NCBI RefSeq assembly: GCF_030063355.1
Contig: NZ_JASISZ010000004.1
Span: 62,001 to 126,000, forward strand
Length of the DNA stretch: 64,000 bases
Direction: 5' to 3'
DNA from: Streptomyces sp. PH10-H1
GTDB lineage: Bacteria > Actinomycetota > Actinomycetes > Streptomycetales > Streptomycetaceae
Under the pieces are notes generated by a model. The model had not been told where the DNA came from. It saw nothing but the letters and a program-made list of their open reading frames with translations, and made no database searches. This document shows positions 46,912-55,658 of the stretch, one piece after another. The first letter of the stretch is position 1, and each line of letters starts with the position of its first letter. The position numbers were made by a program, and so were the translations under genes.

Positions 46912-48540
46912 TCAGCCCAGCAGCTCGTAGGCCGGGAGAGTGAGGAAGTCGACGTACTCCTCGTCCAGCGCGGTCCGCAGCAGCAGGTCGTGCGCCTCGG
47001 TCCACTTGCCCGCCGCGAAGGCGTCGTCGCCGACCTCGGCGCGGATCGCGGCCAGCTCCTGCGTGGCGACGCGCCGGACCAGCTCGCGAGTGGCCCGCAC
47101 CGCCTCCCCGTCGTGCTCGAGGACGACACCCGCGTTGATCCACTGCCAGATCTGCGAGCGGGAGATCTCCGCGGTGGCGGCGTCCTCCATGAGGTTGAAG
47201 ATCGCGACGGCGCCCAGGCCGCGCAGCCACGCCTCGATGTAGCGGGTGCCGACCTGCACCGCGCTCACCAGGCCCTCGTAGGTCGGTTTGGCGTCCAGCG
47301 AGTCGATGGCCAGCAGCTGGCCACTGGTGACGTGGACGTCCTCGCGCAGCCGCTCCTTCTGGTTCGGCCGGTCGCCGAGGACCGCGTCGAAGGAGGCGCG
47401 GGCGATCGGCACCAGGTCCGGGTGGGCGACCCAGGAGCCGTCGAAGCCGTCGCCGGCCTCGCGGTCCTTGTCGGCCTTGACCTTCTCGAAGGCGACCTTG
47501 TTGACCGCGGCGTCGCGGCGCGAGGGGATGAACGCGGCCATGCCGCCGATCGCGTGCGCGCCGCGCTTGTGGCAGGTGCGGACCAGCAGTTCGGTGTAGG
47601 CGCGCATGAAGGGCGCCGTCATGGTGATCGCGTTGCGGTCCGGCAGGACGAACTTCTCGCCGCCGTCGCGGAAGTTCTTCACGATGGAGAAGAGATAGTC
47701 CCAGCGGCCGGCGTTCAGGCCCGCGGCGTGGTCGCGCAGCTCGTAGAGGATCTCCTCCATCTCGAACGCGGCGGTGATCGTTTCGATGAGGACGGTCGCG
47801 CGGACGGTGCCCTGCGGGATGCCCGCATAGTCCTGCGAGAAGACGAAGATCTCGTTCCACAGCCGCGCTTCGAGGTGCGACTCGGTCTTGGGCAGGTAGA
47901 AGTACGGACCCTTGCCCTTGGCGATCAGGCGCTTCGCGTTGTGGAAGAAGTACAGCCCGAAGTCGACGAAGGCGCCGGGAACGGCCTCGCCGTCGACGGT
48001 GAGGTGCCGCTCCTCCAGATGCCAGCCGCGCGGGCGCATCACGACGGTGGCCAGTTCGGCCTCGGCCTTGAGCGCGTACGACTTGCCCTGAGCGGTCGAG
48101 AAGTCGATCCGCCGCTCATAGGCGTCGATCAGGTTGATCTGCCCGCTGACGACGTTCTCCCAGGTGGGAGCCGAGGCGTCCTCGAAGTCGGCGAGCCAGA
48201 CCCTGGCGCCTGAGTTCAGCGCGTTGATCGTCATCTTGCGGTCGGTGGGACCGGTGATCTCGACGCGCCGGTCGTTGAGCGCGGCCGGGGCCGGAGCCAC
48301 CTGCCAGTCTCCCGCGCGGACATGTGCGGTGTCCGCGAGGAAGTCCAGGGTGGCGGTACGGGCGATCTCGGCGCGGCGCTCCTTGCGGAGCGCGAGCAAT
48401 TCGGCTCGGCGCGGGGCGAAGCGTCGGTGCAGCTCGGCGATGAAGGTCAGAGCCTGCTGCGTCAGCACCTCCTCCGCGCGGGGGACGGGGGCTGCGTCGC
48501 CGGCGACGACGGCCGCCGAGGACGGCACTGCTGCGGACAT
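46912..48540 (-). CDS. aceB: malate synthase A
   Basis: A 542-residue malate synthase that condenses glyoxylate with acetyl-CoA. The family marks are DFEDASAPTWENVVSGQINL, the catalytic Arg in VVMRPRGWHLEERHL, YFYLPKTESHLEARLWNEIF, then GTVRATVLIETITAAFEMEE and NCD-like RWDYLFSIVKNFRD. Metal ligands lie in AAFIPSRRDAAVN and the C-terminal GDGFDGSWVAHPDLVPIARA. ATG 48540 fits the family start. Paired AllR-type boxes 90-125 bp upstream place it in the allantoin regulon, giving a second use for glyoxylate. Confidence 0.96.
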   Translation of the reverse strand: MSAAVPSSAAVVAGDAAPVPRAEEVLTQQALTFIAELHRRFAPRRAELLALRKERRAEIARTATLDFLADTAHVRAGDWQVAPAPAALNDRRVEITGPTDRKMTINALNSGARVWLADFEDASAPTWENVVSGQINLIDAYERRIDFSTAQGKSYALKAEAELATVVMRPRGWHLEERHLTVDGEAVPGAFVDFGLYFFHNAKRLIAKGKGPYFYLPKTESHLEARLWNEIFVFSQDYAGIPQGTVRATVLIETITAAFEMEEILYELRDHAAGLNAGRWDYLFSIVKNFRDGGEKFVLPDRNAITMTAPFMRAYTELLVRTCHKRGAHAIGGMAAFIPSRRDAAVNKVAFEKVKADKDREAGDGFDGSWVAHPDLVPIARASFDAVLGDRPNQKERLREDVHVTSGQLLAIDSLDAKPTYEGLVSAVQVGTRYIEAWLRGLGAVAIFNLMEDAATAEISRSQIWQWINAGVVLEHDGEAVRATRELVRRVATQELAAIRAEVGDDAFAAGKWTEAHDLLLRTALDEEYVDFLTLPAYELLG

Positions 48541-48629
48541 GACTGACTCCTCTAGGGGACAAAGGGTGCTGGGCGCCGCCGGGTCGAGACCCTGGCACGG
48601 AGTGCCGGGTCGTACCGGGATAGGGGCGA

Positions 48630-48665
48630 TTCTGCAAGGTGGAGCATAGTATCCGCATTGCGGAA
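48630..48665. promoter_or_regulatory. paired AllR-type boxes upstream of aceB
   Basis: ATCCG-CATTG-CGGAA (48651-48665) and the weaker TTCTG-CAAGG-TGGAG (48630-48644) keep the 21-bp spacing seen before gcl and hyi. The strong box lies directly after the stop of the upstream mocA-like gene, so aceB has its own promoter. Confidence 0.72.
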
Positions 48666-48667
48666 GA

Positions 48668-49327
48668 TCAACGTTTTGTGGCACGCGGTGCAGCGGACGT
48701 CCCGGCGGGCTTCAGAAGGTGCAGGTCATCAGGGGTATCGATATCGGCGGGGTCGGCGACGTCACCGCACTCGACGAGCGTGAGCGCCTCCCTGTGGAGT
48801 TTCAGGTAGTCACGGGCCCCCTGATCGCCCGACGCGCCGTCCGCGATGCCGGCCCAGCGCTCCGCGCCGAACAGCACCGGATGGCCGCGCCGCCCGCCGT
48901 ACGAGGCCGCCGCCAGGCTCGACGGGGACCGGTACGCGGAGATCACCCGGGCGATCGCCGCGGCGCCGATCCCCGGCTGGTCCACCAGCGCCACCACGAC
49001 CCCCTGCACGCCCGTGCCCGCCAGCGACCGCAGGCCCGCGCGCAGCGACGAGCCCATGCCGTCGGCCCAGTCCGGGTTGTCGGCCAGCACACAGTCCGCC
49101 AGATCGGCCCGCTCTCGGACCTCGGCCGCCGCCGCCCCGAGCACGACGTGCACCGGTCCGCAGCCGGCCTCGCGCAGCCCGCGTACCGCGTGCTCGACGA
49201 GCGGGCGGCCCGCGTACTCCAGCAGCGCCTTCGGGCGGCCGCCCAGCCGCCGCCCGCCGCCCGCCGCGAGCAGCAGGCCGGCGATAGCGGGAAGGGTCGC
49301 GTCGTCGCTCGGTGCGATGGGTTTCAT
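48668..49327 (-). CDS. MocA-like molybdopterin cytidylyltransferase (NTP transferase)
   Basis: A 219-residue nucleotidyltransferase. GLLLAAGGGRRLGGRPKALL is the nucleotide-binding signature, VVVALVDQPGIGAAAIARVI holds the metal Asp region, and RRGHPVLFG the cofactor site. The C-terminus has IDTPDDLHLL. MocA/MobA-like enzymes add CMP or GMP to molybdopterin; a Mo hydroxylase such as xanthine dehydrogenase uses the cytosine dinucleotide form. Role in maturing the 10-14 kb enzyme is inferred. On the same strand as aceB but separated by the AllR boxes. Confidence 0.8.
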   Translation of the reverse strand: MKPIAPSDDATLPAIAGLLLAAGGGRRLGGRPKALLEYAGRPLVEHAVRGLREAGCGPVHVVLGAAAAEVRERADLADCVLADNPDWADGMGSSLRAGLRSLAGTGVQGVVVALVDQPGIGAAAIARVISAYRSPSSLAAASYGGRRGHPVLFGAERWAGIADGASGDQGARDYLKLHREALTLVECGDVADPADIDTPDDLHLLKPAGTSAAPRATKR

Positions 49328-49465
49328 GGTTACTGCCTACATCACCCGGCGGCCGGAGGCGAAGAGGTGGATACCGGTGGTTTGGGCGCACGGCGGCGGG
49401 CGGGCCGCCGGTTTCGGTAGGCTCAGCGCCGTAAGGGACGGGTATCCGCAGGCCAAGGGGCAGAC

Positions 49466-51286
49466 TTGACGAACCATCAGCAGGGCCCGGTGCCCGTCAC
49501 CGTGCCGGACGCCAAGACCCCGTCCCCCGAAGTGTTCCAGCCGCTGGCGGACGACGACCCGCGGACCGTCGCGGGCTATCTGCTCAGCGCCCGGCTCGGC
49601 GCGGGCGGCATGGGCAAGGTGTACCTCTCCTACACGCCCGGCGGGCGGCCGGTGGCGATCAAGGTGATCCGTCCCGAATTCGCCGAGGACCCCGAGTTCC
49701 GCCGCCGGTTCAAGCAGGAGGTGCAGGCCGCGCAGCGGGTGCAGGGCCTCTACACCGCGCCGGTGATCGACAGTGACACCGAAGGCGCCCGGCCCTGGCT
49801 GGCCACTGCCTACGTGGCGGGGCCCTCGCTGCACGTGGCGGTCGCCGACCACGGCGCGATGCCGGTGGCGACCGTGCTGCTGCTCGTCGCCGGGATAGCC
49901 GAGGCGCTGCAGGTCATCCACCACGCGGGTATCGTGCACCGCGACCTCAAGCCGTCCAACGTGCTGCTCGCGGTCGACGGGCCGCGCGTCATCGACTTCG
50001 GCATCGCCCGGGCCGCCGACACCACCGCGCTCACCGGCACCGGCGTCTCCATCGGCACCCCGTCCTTCATGTCCCCCGAGCAGGCGGCCGGGACGAGCTG
50101 CACCCCGGCGACCGACATCTTCGCGCTCGGCCAGATCGCGGCCTTCGCCGCGATGGGCGGCGCCGCCTTCGGCGACGGGCCCTCGCACGCCGTCCTCTAC
50201 CGGATCGTGCACGAGGAGCCGGACCTCTCCGAGCTGCCGGGCGAGCTGCGCGAGATCGTCACCCGCTGCCTCATCAAGGACCCGGCGCTCCGGCCGTCCA
50301 CCGCCCAGATCATCGCGATGTGCGGCCAGGCGTCACAGGACCCGGCGCTGCGCCGCCCGGACGGCTGGCTGCCGACTTCGTACGCCGCCGATCTGACCCA
50401 GGCGGCCGCCCCGGCCCCGCAGCCCGCCCCGGCCCCGCAGCCCGCGTATCCGCCGGCGCCGGCGGTGGCGCCGGCGGCGCCGCCGCTCCACCCGCCGACG
50501 CAGCCGGTGCACCAGCCGCCGACCCAGCCGCCGACCCAGCCGCCGACCCAGTCCGTGCACCAGTCGCCGCAGCCGCCGCAGCCGATGCACCCGCAGCCGA
50601 TGCACCAGCAGGCGCAGCCGGTCCGGCCGCCCGGGGGCGGCTATGCGTATCCGCCGGTCGGGCCCGGTGGCCGCCCGGGGTGGCAGGTGCCGCCCCAGCC
50701 GCCGCGCAAGAACCGTACGGGCCTGATCATCGCGGCGGTCGTGGTCGCCGCGCTGATCGGCGCCGGCGCGTACGCGGCCGGCCACGAGGGCGACACCACT
50801 GACGCGAGTAAGAACACCGGTGCCGACAAGGGGACGCCCTCGCAGTCCGGCGGCGGGACCGGCGGCAAGAGCAACGCGCCCGCGGCGGGTCCCAAGGCCG
50901 CCGTGTACAACGGCATCAACATCCCGTCGGGCTACAGCGTGGTCCTCTCCGAGGAGCCGCTGCGCCCGGAGAAGCGGGATGTGTACTACGAAGGGGACTT
51001 CGGTTTCTCGGCCGAACTCGCCATCGTCGCCACCGACCAGACCAGGAACACCCTGGCGCTGCTGGAGCCCGGCGAATCCGGTTCGCTGGCAGGGTGCCGC
51101 GACAACACGCGCTACGCCACGTCCATCGACACGGGGAAACTCGTCAAGGGCTCGCAGATCTGTGTGAAGACCGGGGCGGGCCATATCGGGCTCGTCACCG
51201 TACACGGCTCTTCGCCGCAGGGGTCGCCGAGCCGTTACCTCAGCGTGGATTTCACGGTGTGGCGCAACGCCGTTGCCACAGGTTGA
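49466..51286 (+). CDS. membrane-anchored Ser/Thr protein kinase
   Basis: A 606-residue Hanks-type kinase. The glycine loop is LGAGGMGKVYLSYTPGG, the Lys is in VAIKVIRPEF, the catalytic loop is IVHRDLKPSNVLLAV, DFGIARA is the DFG motif, and TPSFMSPEQ the activation-segment end. A Pro/Gln-rich linker (about 310-410) contains repeated PPTQ and MHPQPMHQQ units. One membrane helix (TGLIIAAVVVAALIGAGAYA) precedes an extracellular domain of about 160 residues with two Cys. The start is TTG 49466, after AAGGGG at 5 bases. Ligand and substrates unknown. Confidence 0.93.
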   Translation: MTNHQQGPVPVTVPDAKTPSPEVFQPLADDDPRTVAGYLLSARLGAGGMGKVYLSYTPGGRPVAIKVIRPEFAEDPEFRRRFKQEVQAAQRVQGLYTAPVIDSDTEGARPWLATAYVAGPSLHVAVADHGAMPVATVLLLVAGIAEALQVIHHAGIVHRDLKPSNVLLAVDGPRVIDFGIARAADTTALTGTGVSIGTPSFMSPEQAAGTSCTPATDIFALGQIAAFAAMGGAAFGDGPSHAVLYRIVHEEPDLSELPGELREIVTRCLIKDPALRPSTAQIIAMCGQASQDPALRRPDGWLPTSYAADLTQAAAPAPQPAPAPQPAYPPAPAVAPAAPPLHPPTQPVHQPPTQPPTQPPTQSVHQSPQPPQPMHPQPMHQQAQPVRPPGGGYAYPPVGPGGRPGWQVPPQPPRKNRTGLIIAAVVVAALIGAGAYAAGHEGDTTDASKNTGADKGTPSQSGGGTGGKSNAPAAGPKAAVYNGINIPSGYSVVLSEEPLRPEKRDVYYEGDFGFSAELAIVATDQTRNTLALLEPGESGSLAGCRDNTRYATSIDTGKLVKGSQICVKTGAGHIGLVTVHGSSPQGSPSRYLSVDFTVWRNAVATG

Positions 51287-51461
51287 TCGTCCGCCTTCGC
51301 AATTGTCGCCAAGCCGCTTGCTACAAGGAAGTTGGCGCAGATTTCGTCGTCTGTGTGGCGGGAAGCGCAGCACTGCGCGTTTACTGATCGCGCCCCAGAA
51401 GTCGTACCGGGGCGCGCGCGGGGGCGCTGGGGGGCGCATTCGCCGAGGTGTGGAGGTGGGG

Positions 51462-51854
51462 GTGAGGTCTGTGGACGATGAGAGCTGTGCCGGGGCCGCG
51501 CGGACGGCGGCGAACATCCGGGCGGAGGTGCCGCCCGGTGCGGACGATCCACGGGTGACGGCATTGCGTCTGTCGGTCGCCCGGGTACGAAGGGAGCTGG
51601 CCGCTCTCCGCTCGGAGTTACCGGACCGAGCGATCGCCGAGGACGAACTGGACTCGCTGGCGGCCGCCACGGACGCAGGGCTCCTGGAGACGGAGCGGCT
51701 GCGGCACTCCCTGCTGCTGATCGCCGCCGCGCTGGGCTCGGTGAGCGCGCTGGCGTCGGCCCTGGCCGAGTTGCGCAGGGCCGTCGACCTCTTCGGATCA
51801 GGCGGCTTCGGATCAGGCGGTGGTACCGGCCCCGGCGCTCGCGAGGGCCTGTGA
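51462..51854 (+). CDS. small helical protein of unknown function
   Basis: A 130-residue Arg/Glu/Ala-rich protein with two predicted amphipathic helices (LRLSVARVRRELAALRSELP and LLETERLRHSLLLIAAALGS) and a Gly/Ser tail containing a GSGGFGSGGG repeat. Such heptad spacing suggests a coiled coil. GTG 51462 follows GGAGGTGG. Its last 42 bp overlap the 3' end of the convergent allR gene. Not recognised. Confidence 0.6.
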   Translation: MRSVDDESCAGAARTAANIRAEVPPGADDPRVTALRLSVARVRRELAALRSELPDRAIAEDELDSLAAATDAGLLETERLRHSLLLIAAALGSVSALASALAELRRAVDLFGSGGFGSGGGTGPGAREGL

Positions 51855-52586
51855 CAGCTGCCGGGCGATCTCCTGCAGGATCGGGATGATCTTGTCCGTG
51901 GCCGCCTCGGTCACCCGGCCCGCGGGCCCGGAGATCGAGATGGCCGCGGCGGTGGGGGAGTCGGGGACGGTGACCGCCAGGCAGCGGACCCCGATCTCCT
52001 GCTCGTTGTCGTCCACCGCGTAGCCGGCCTCGCGGATCTTCTCCAGCTCGCTTATGAAATCGTCCGCGTTGGTGATCGTCTTCTCGGTCGCGGCGGGCAT
52101 CCCGGTCCTGGCGAGCAGCGCCCGCACCTCGTCCGGCGGAACGTGTGCCAGCAGTGCCTTGCCGACACCGGTGGAGTGCGGCAGCACCCGCCGTCCGACC
52201 TCGGTGAACATCCGCATGGAGTGGCGGGAGGGCACTTGCGCGACATAGACGATCTCGTCCCCGTCGAGCAGGGCCATGTTCGCCGTCTCGCCGGTCGTCT
52301 CGACCAGCTCGGCGAGGAAGGGGCGGGCCCAGGTGCCGAGCAGCTTGGCGGAGCTCTCGCCGAGCCGGATCAGCCGCGGGCCGAGCGCGTAGCGGCGGTT
52401 CGGCTGCTGCCGTACGTAGCCGCAGTCGACCAGGGTGCGCATCAGCCGGTGGATGGTGGGCAGCGGAAGCCCGCTGCTGGCGGAGAGCTCGCTCAGGCCG
52501 ACCTCGCCGCCCGCGTCGGCCATCCGCTCAAGCAGGTCGAAGGCGCGTTCGAGCGACTGAACGCCTCCTGCGCGGTCTGACGACAC
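51813..52586 (-). CDS. allR: IclR-family repressor of allantoin/glyoxylate genes (AllR-like)
   Basis: A 257-residue IclR protein. The winged HTH is SLERAFDLLERMADAGGEVG then SELSASSGLPLPTIHRLMRT. The ligand domain follows, with VYVAQVPSRHSMRMFTEVGR, LPHSTGVGKALLAHVPPDEV, DDNEQEIGVRCLAVTVPD and a SISGPAGRVT strand. In S. coelicolor an IclR repressor, AllR, controls the allantoin pathway genes. Here it is divergent from allB, with one TTCCG-type box in the gap and matching paired boxes before gcl, hyi and aceB. GTG 52586 follows AGAGGAG. Glyoxylate or an allantoin product as ligand is inferred. Confidence 0.9.
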   Translation of the reverse strand: MSSDRAGGVQSLERAFDLLERMADAGGEVGLSELSASSGLPLPTIHRLMRTLVDCGYVRQQPNRRYALGPRLIRLGESSAKLLGTWARPFLAELVETTGETANMALLDGDEIVYVAQVPSRHSMRMFTEVGRRVLPHSTGVGKALLAHVPPDEVRALLARTGMPAATEKTITNADDFISELEKIREAGYAVDDNEQEIGVRCLAVTVPDSPTAAAISISGPAGRVTEAATDKIIPILQEIARQLSQALASAGAGTTA

Positions 52587-52704
52587 GTGCGATCTCCTCT
52601 GAGCGGTAGATGATTGAGGGGAAGCCTACCGGCCGACCCTCGCTAATTGATCTACTGCGGTGCCGCTCCTGTAGTTAGCTACGGAGGCTGTGGCGAAATG
52701 TGAA

Positions 52705-52719
52705 TTCCGCTTTGTGGAA
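52705..52719. promoter_or_regulatory. AllR-type box between allR and allB
   Basis: TTCCG-CTTTG-TGGAA sits in the divergent allR-allB gap, 119 bp from the allR start. Unlike the gcl, hyi and aceB sites, no convincing second box is seen at 21 bp. Confidence 0.65.
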
Positions 52720-52763
52720 TCTTACATGCCCTTGACGGTTCACCGCCCTGTCCTGCACATTCG

Positions 52764-52779
52764 TTCAACAGAACGTTGA
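52764..52779. promoter_or_regulatory. TTCAACA-N4-GTTGA operator upstream of allB
   Basis: TTCAACAGAACGTTGA matches the operators over the catalase and uraD promoters and again overlaps a possible -35 (TTGAAA at 52776-52781). No convincing -10 is visible at 17-18 bases, so the promoter assignment is weaker here. Confidence 0.55.
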
Positions 52780-52839
52780 AAATTCGCTTCCTCGAAGCAC
52801 TCGATGGAAGCAGTGGAAGCAGTGGAAAGGGGTGGGCAC

Positions 52840-54183
52840 GTGGTGGAACTGGTCCTGCGCTCGACTCGGGTCGTCACGCCCGAGGGGGAGCGCCCGGCCG
52901 CGGTCGCGGTCAGCGGCGGAACGATCGCCGCCGTCTGGGCGTACGACGCCGACATCCCGGCGGGGACCCGGCTCGTCGACCTCGGCGACGACGCGCTGCT
53001 CCCGGGCCTGGTCGACACCCATGTGCATATCAACGACCCCGGTCGCACCGAGTGGGAGGGCTTCGCCTCCGCCACCCGCGCCGCGGCCGCCGGCGGCATC
53101 ACGACGCTGGTCGACATGCCGCTCAACAGCATCCCGCCGACCACCACCGTCGAGAACCTCGACGTGAAGCGGGACACCGCGCGCGGCAAGGTGCACACCG
53201 ACGTCGGCTTCTGGGGCGGCGCCGTCCCCGGAAACGTCAAGGACCTCCAGCCGCTGCACGACGCCGGCGTCTTCGGGTTCAAGTGCTTCCTGCTGCACTC
53301 CGGTGTCGACGAGTTCCCGCAGCTCTCCCCTGAGGAGCTGGAGGACGCCCTCACCGAGATCTCCCGCTTCGACGGGCTGCTCATCGTCCATGCCGAGGAC
53401 CCGCAGCTGATCGACGGCGCCCCGCAGCGCAGCGGCCCGCACTACGCCGACTTCCTCGCCTCCCGGCCGCGTGCCGCCGAGGACGCCGCCATCGAGGGGC
53501 TCATCACCCTCGCCAAGCGGCTGAACGCGCGGGTGCACGTCCTGCATCTCTCGTCGAGTGACGCACTGCCGCTCATCGCCGCCGCCAAGCGCGAGGGCGT
53601 CAAGCTCACCGTCGAGACCTGCCCGCACTTCCTCACCCTCACCGCCGAGGAAGTCCCCGACGGTGCCACCGAGTTCAAGTGCTGCCCGCCGATCCGCGAG
53701 GCCGCCAACCAGGACGCCCTCTGGGAGGGCCTGGCCGACGGCACGATCGACTGCATCGTCTCCGACCACTCGCCGTCCACGATCGAGCTCAAGGTCAAGG
53801 ACACCGGCGACTTCGCCGCCGCCTGGGGCGGCATCTCCTCCCTCCAGCTCGGCCTCCCCGCCATCTGGACCGAGGCCCGCCGCCGCGGCCACAGCGTGGC
53901 CGACGTCGCCCGCTGGATGTCCCAGGCCCCGGCGGCCCTCGTCGGACTGTCCGCCAAGGGCGCCATCGCCGTCGGCTACGACGCCGACTTCGCGGTGCTC
54001 GCCCCCGACGAGACCTTCATCGTCGACCCGGCCGAACTCCATCACCGCAACCGCATCACCGCCTACGCGGGCAAGACCCTGCACGGCGTCGTACGCAGCA
54101 CCTGGCTGCGCGGCGAACTCATCGCCGAGAACGGCGCCACCACCGAGCCCTCCGGCCGCCTCATCACCCGGGAGAACGCGTGA
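52840..54183 (+). CDS. allB: allantoinase
   Basis: A 447-residue dihydroorotase-like amidohydrolase that opens allantoin to allantoate. [20 protein letters not shown] carries the first metal His pair; [18 protein letters not shown] includes the Lys that is carbamylated; [25 protein letters not shown] and [13 protein letters not shown] give the remaining ligands. The start was placed at GTG 52840, seven bases after GGAAAGGGG; GTG 52843 or ATG 52804 are alternatives. Its stop overlaps the allantoicase GTG (GTGA). Confidence 0.95.
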   Translation: MVELVLRSTRVVTPEGERPAAVAVSGGTIAAVWAYDADIPAGTRLVDLGDDALLPGLVDTHVHINDPGRTEWEGFASATRAAAAGGITTLVDMPLNSIPPTTTVENLDVKRDTARGKVHTDVGFWGGAVPGNVKDLQPLHDAGVFGFKCFLLHSGVDEFPQLSPEELEDALTEISRFDGLLIVHAEDPQLIDGAPQRSGPHYADFLASRPRAAEDAAIEGLITLAKRLNARVHVLHLSSSDALPLIAAAKREGVKLTVETCPHFLTLTAEEVPDGATEFKCCPPIREAANQDALWEGLADGTIDCIVSDHSPSTIELKVKDTGDFAAAWGGISSLQLGLPAIWTEARRRGHSVADVARWMSQAPAALVGLSAKGAIAVGYDADFAVLAPDETFIVDPAELHHRNRITAYAGKTLHGVVRSTWLRGELIAENGATTEPSGRLITRENA

Positions 54184-55295
54184 CCTCCTCTACTTCCTTC
54201 GCTTTCACTGGTGATGCGCGGCCGTTCGGTGGGGGTGATCCGTATGCGGATTACCGGTGTGGGGTGTTGCCGTTCGTGGGTCTGGTGGATCTGGCGGATC
54301 GTCGGTTGGGTGCGGGGGTGATCGCGGCGAATGATGAGTTCTTCGCGGAGCGGGAGAATCTGCTGATCCCGGAGCCGGCGCATTTCGATCCGGAGCATTT
54401 CGGGCACAAGGGCAAGATCATGGACGGGTGGGAGACCCGTCGTCGTCGGGGTGCGGGGACCGATACCCCGCACCCGGTCGACGCGGATCATGACTGGGCG
54501 TTGATCCGGTTGGGGGCGCCGGGGGTGATCCGGGGGATCGTGGTGGATACCGCGCATTTCCGTGGCAACTACCCGCAGTCGGTGTCGGTTGAGGCTACGT
54601 CGCATGCGTTGTCGGCGTCGCCGGAGGATCTGCTGGCCGAGGGTGTGGAGTGGACGACGCTCGTGCCGCGCACCCCGGTGGGTGGTCATGCGGCGAATGG
54701 GTTTGTGGTCGAGGTGGACCGGCGGTTCACGCATCTGCGGCTGAATCAGCATCCGGACGGCGGGGTGGCCCGGTTGCGGGTCTATGGCGAGGTGGCGCCG
54801 GATCCGGGGTGGCTGGCGGAGCTGGGGACCTTCGACCTGGTGGCGTTGGAGAACGGCGGGAGGGTGGAGGATGCTTCGGACCGGTTCTACTCCTCGCCGG
54901 TCAATACGATTTTGCCGGGGCGGTCGCGGAAGATGGATGATGGCTGGGAGACCCGCCGGCGCCGGGACAAGGGCAATGACTGGGTGCGTTACCGGCTGGT
55001 GGCGCAGGGTGTGATCCGTGCGGTGGAGATCGACACCGGGTATTTGAAGGGCAACTCGGCGGGTTGGGCGGCGTTGTTCGTGCAGAACGAGGGATCCGAG
55101 GAGTGGACGCAGCTTCTGCCGCGGACCAGGTTGCAGCCCGATACGGTGCATCGTTTCCTGGTCAATCCGGTCCCGGCCACGCAGGTGCGGATCGACATCT
55201 TCCCCGATGGCGGTATCTCCCGCCTGCGCCTGCACGGCTCCCTGACCGCTGCCGGTGCCCAGCACCTCACCGAACGCACCGAAGAAATCAGCTGA
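54180..55295 (+). CDS. alc: allantoicase
   Basis: A 371-residue allantoate amidinohydrolase producing ureidoglycolate and urea. It has the expected internal duplication: [14 protein letters not shown] with [20 protein letters not shown] and HFRGNYP in the first half; [14 protein letters not shown] with [20 protein letters not shown] and YLKGNSAG in the second. It is coupled to allB by a 4-bp overlap. Its codon use differs visibly from allB, with many GAT, CGT, GGT, CAT and TTG codons, which suggests a separate origin. No ureidoglycolate lyase is seen in the window. Confidence 0.94.
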   Translation: MTSSTSFAFTGDARPFGGGDPYADYRCGVLPFVGLVDLADRRLGAGVIAANDEFFAERENLLIPEPAHFDPEHFGHKGKIMDGWETRRRRGAGTDTPHPVDADHDWALIRLGAPGVIRGIVVDTAHFRGNYPQSVSVEATSHALSASPEDLLAEGVEWTTLVPRTPVGGHAANGFVVEVDRRFTHLRLNQHPDGGVARLRVYGEVAPDPGWLAELGTFDLVALENGGRVEDASDRFYSSPVNTILPGRSRKMDDGWETRRRRDKGNDWVRYRLVAQGVIRAVEIDTGYLKGNSAGWAALFVQNEGSEEWTQLLPRTRLQPDTVHRFLVNPVPATQVRIDIFPDGGISRLRLHGSLTAAGAQHLTERTEEIS

Positions 55296-55390
55296 GCCAA
55301 CCGCCAGGGGGCGGTGGGGCTCAGAAAAACACTCCGCATCTGTTCTGACCTCAGCCGGATGCACCGGGCCGGATGCGGACCGGGGTGGGT

Positions 55391-55421
55391 GGTCGTACCT
55401 CCGCTCAGCGGAGGTACGACC
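55391..55421. terminator. bidirectional terminator between allantoicase and DUF397 gene
   Basis: GGTCGTACCTCCGCT and its exact complement AGCGGAGGTACGACC meet with a single C between them, midway between the converging stops at 55295 and 55434. Confidence 0.85.
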
Positions 55422-55433
55422 AGCCCGGACGGA

Positions 55434-55658
55434 TCAGAGTTCCCCGGTGATGATGCCTTCCCGGAACGCCGCCCACTCCAAGGCGTCGAACCGCAGGGGC
55501 TCCCGGCCGGGGTTCTTCGAGTCGCGCACGGCGACAGCGCCGTTGGGGAGATCCGCGATCTCCACGCAGTTGTTCTCGCCTGCGCTGGCGGACGCCTTGC
55601 GCCAGGCAGCTGCGGAGAGGTCGAAGGCGTACAACTCCGCTTTGCGTACGTCGTTCAC
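55434..55658 (-). CDS. DUF397 protein, partner of XRE regulator
   Basis: A 74-residue DUF397 protein: AELYAFDLSAAAWRKASASA then NNCVEIADLPNGAVAVRDSK and FDALEWAAFREGI. In Streptomyces such proteins pair with WhiJ-like XRE regulators and are thought to bind or counteract them. Start GTG 55658 overlaps the XRE stop (GTGA), so production is coupled. Complete and typical in length. Confidence 0.9.
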   Translation of the reverse strand: MNDVRKAELYAFDLSAAAWRKASASAGENNCVEIADLPNGAVAVRDSKNPGREPLRFDALEWAAFREGIITGEL

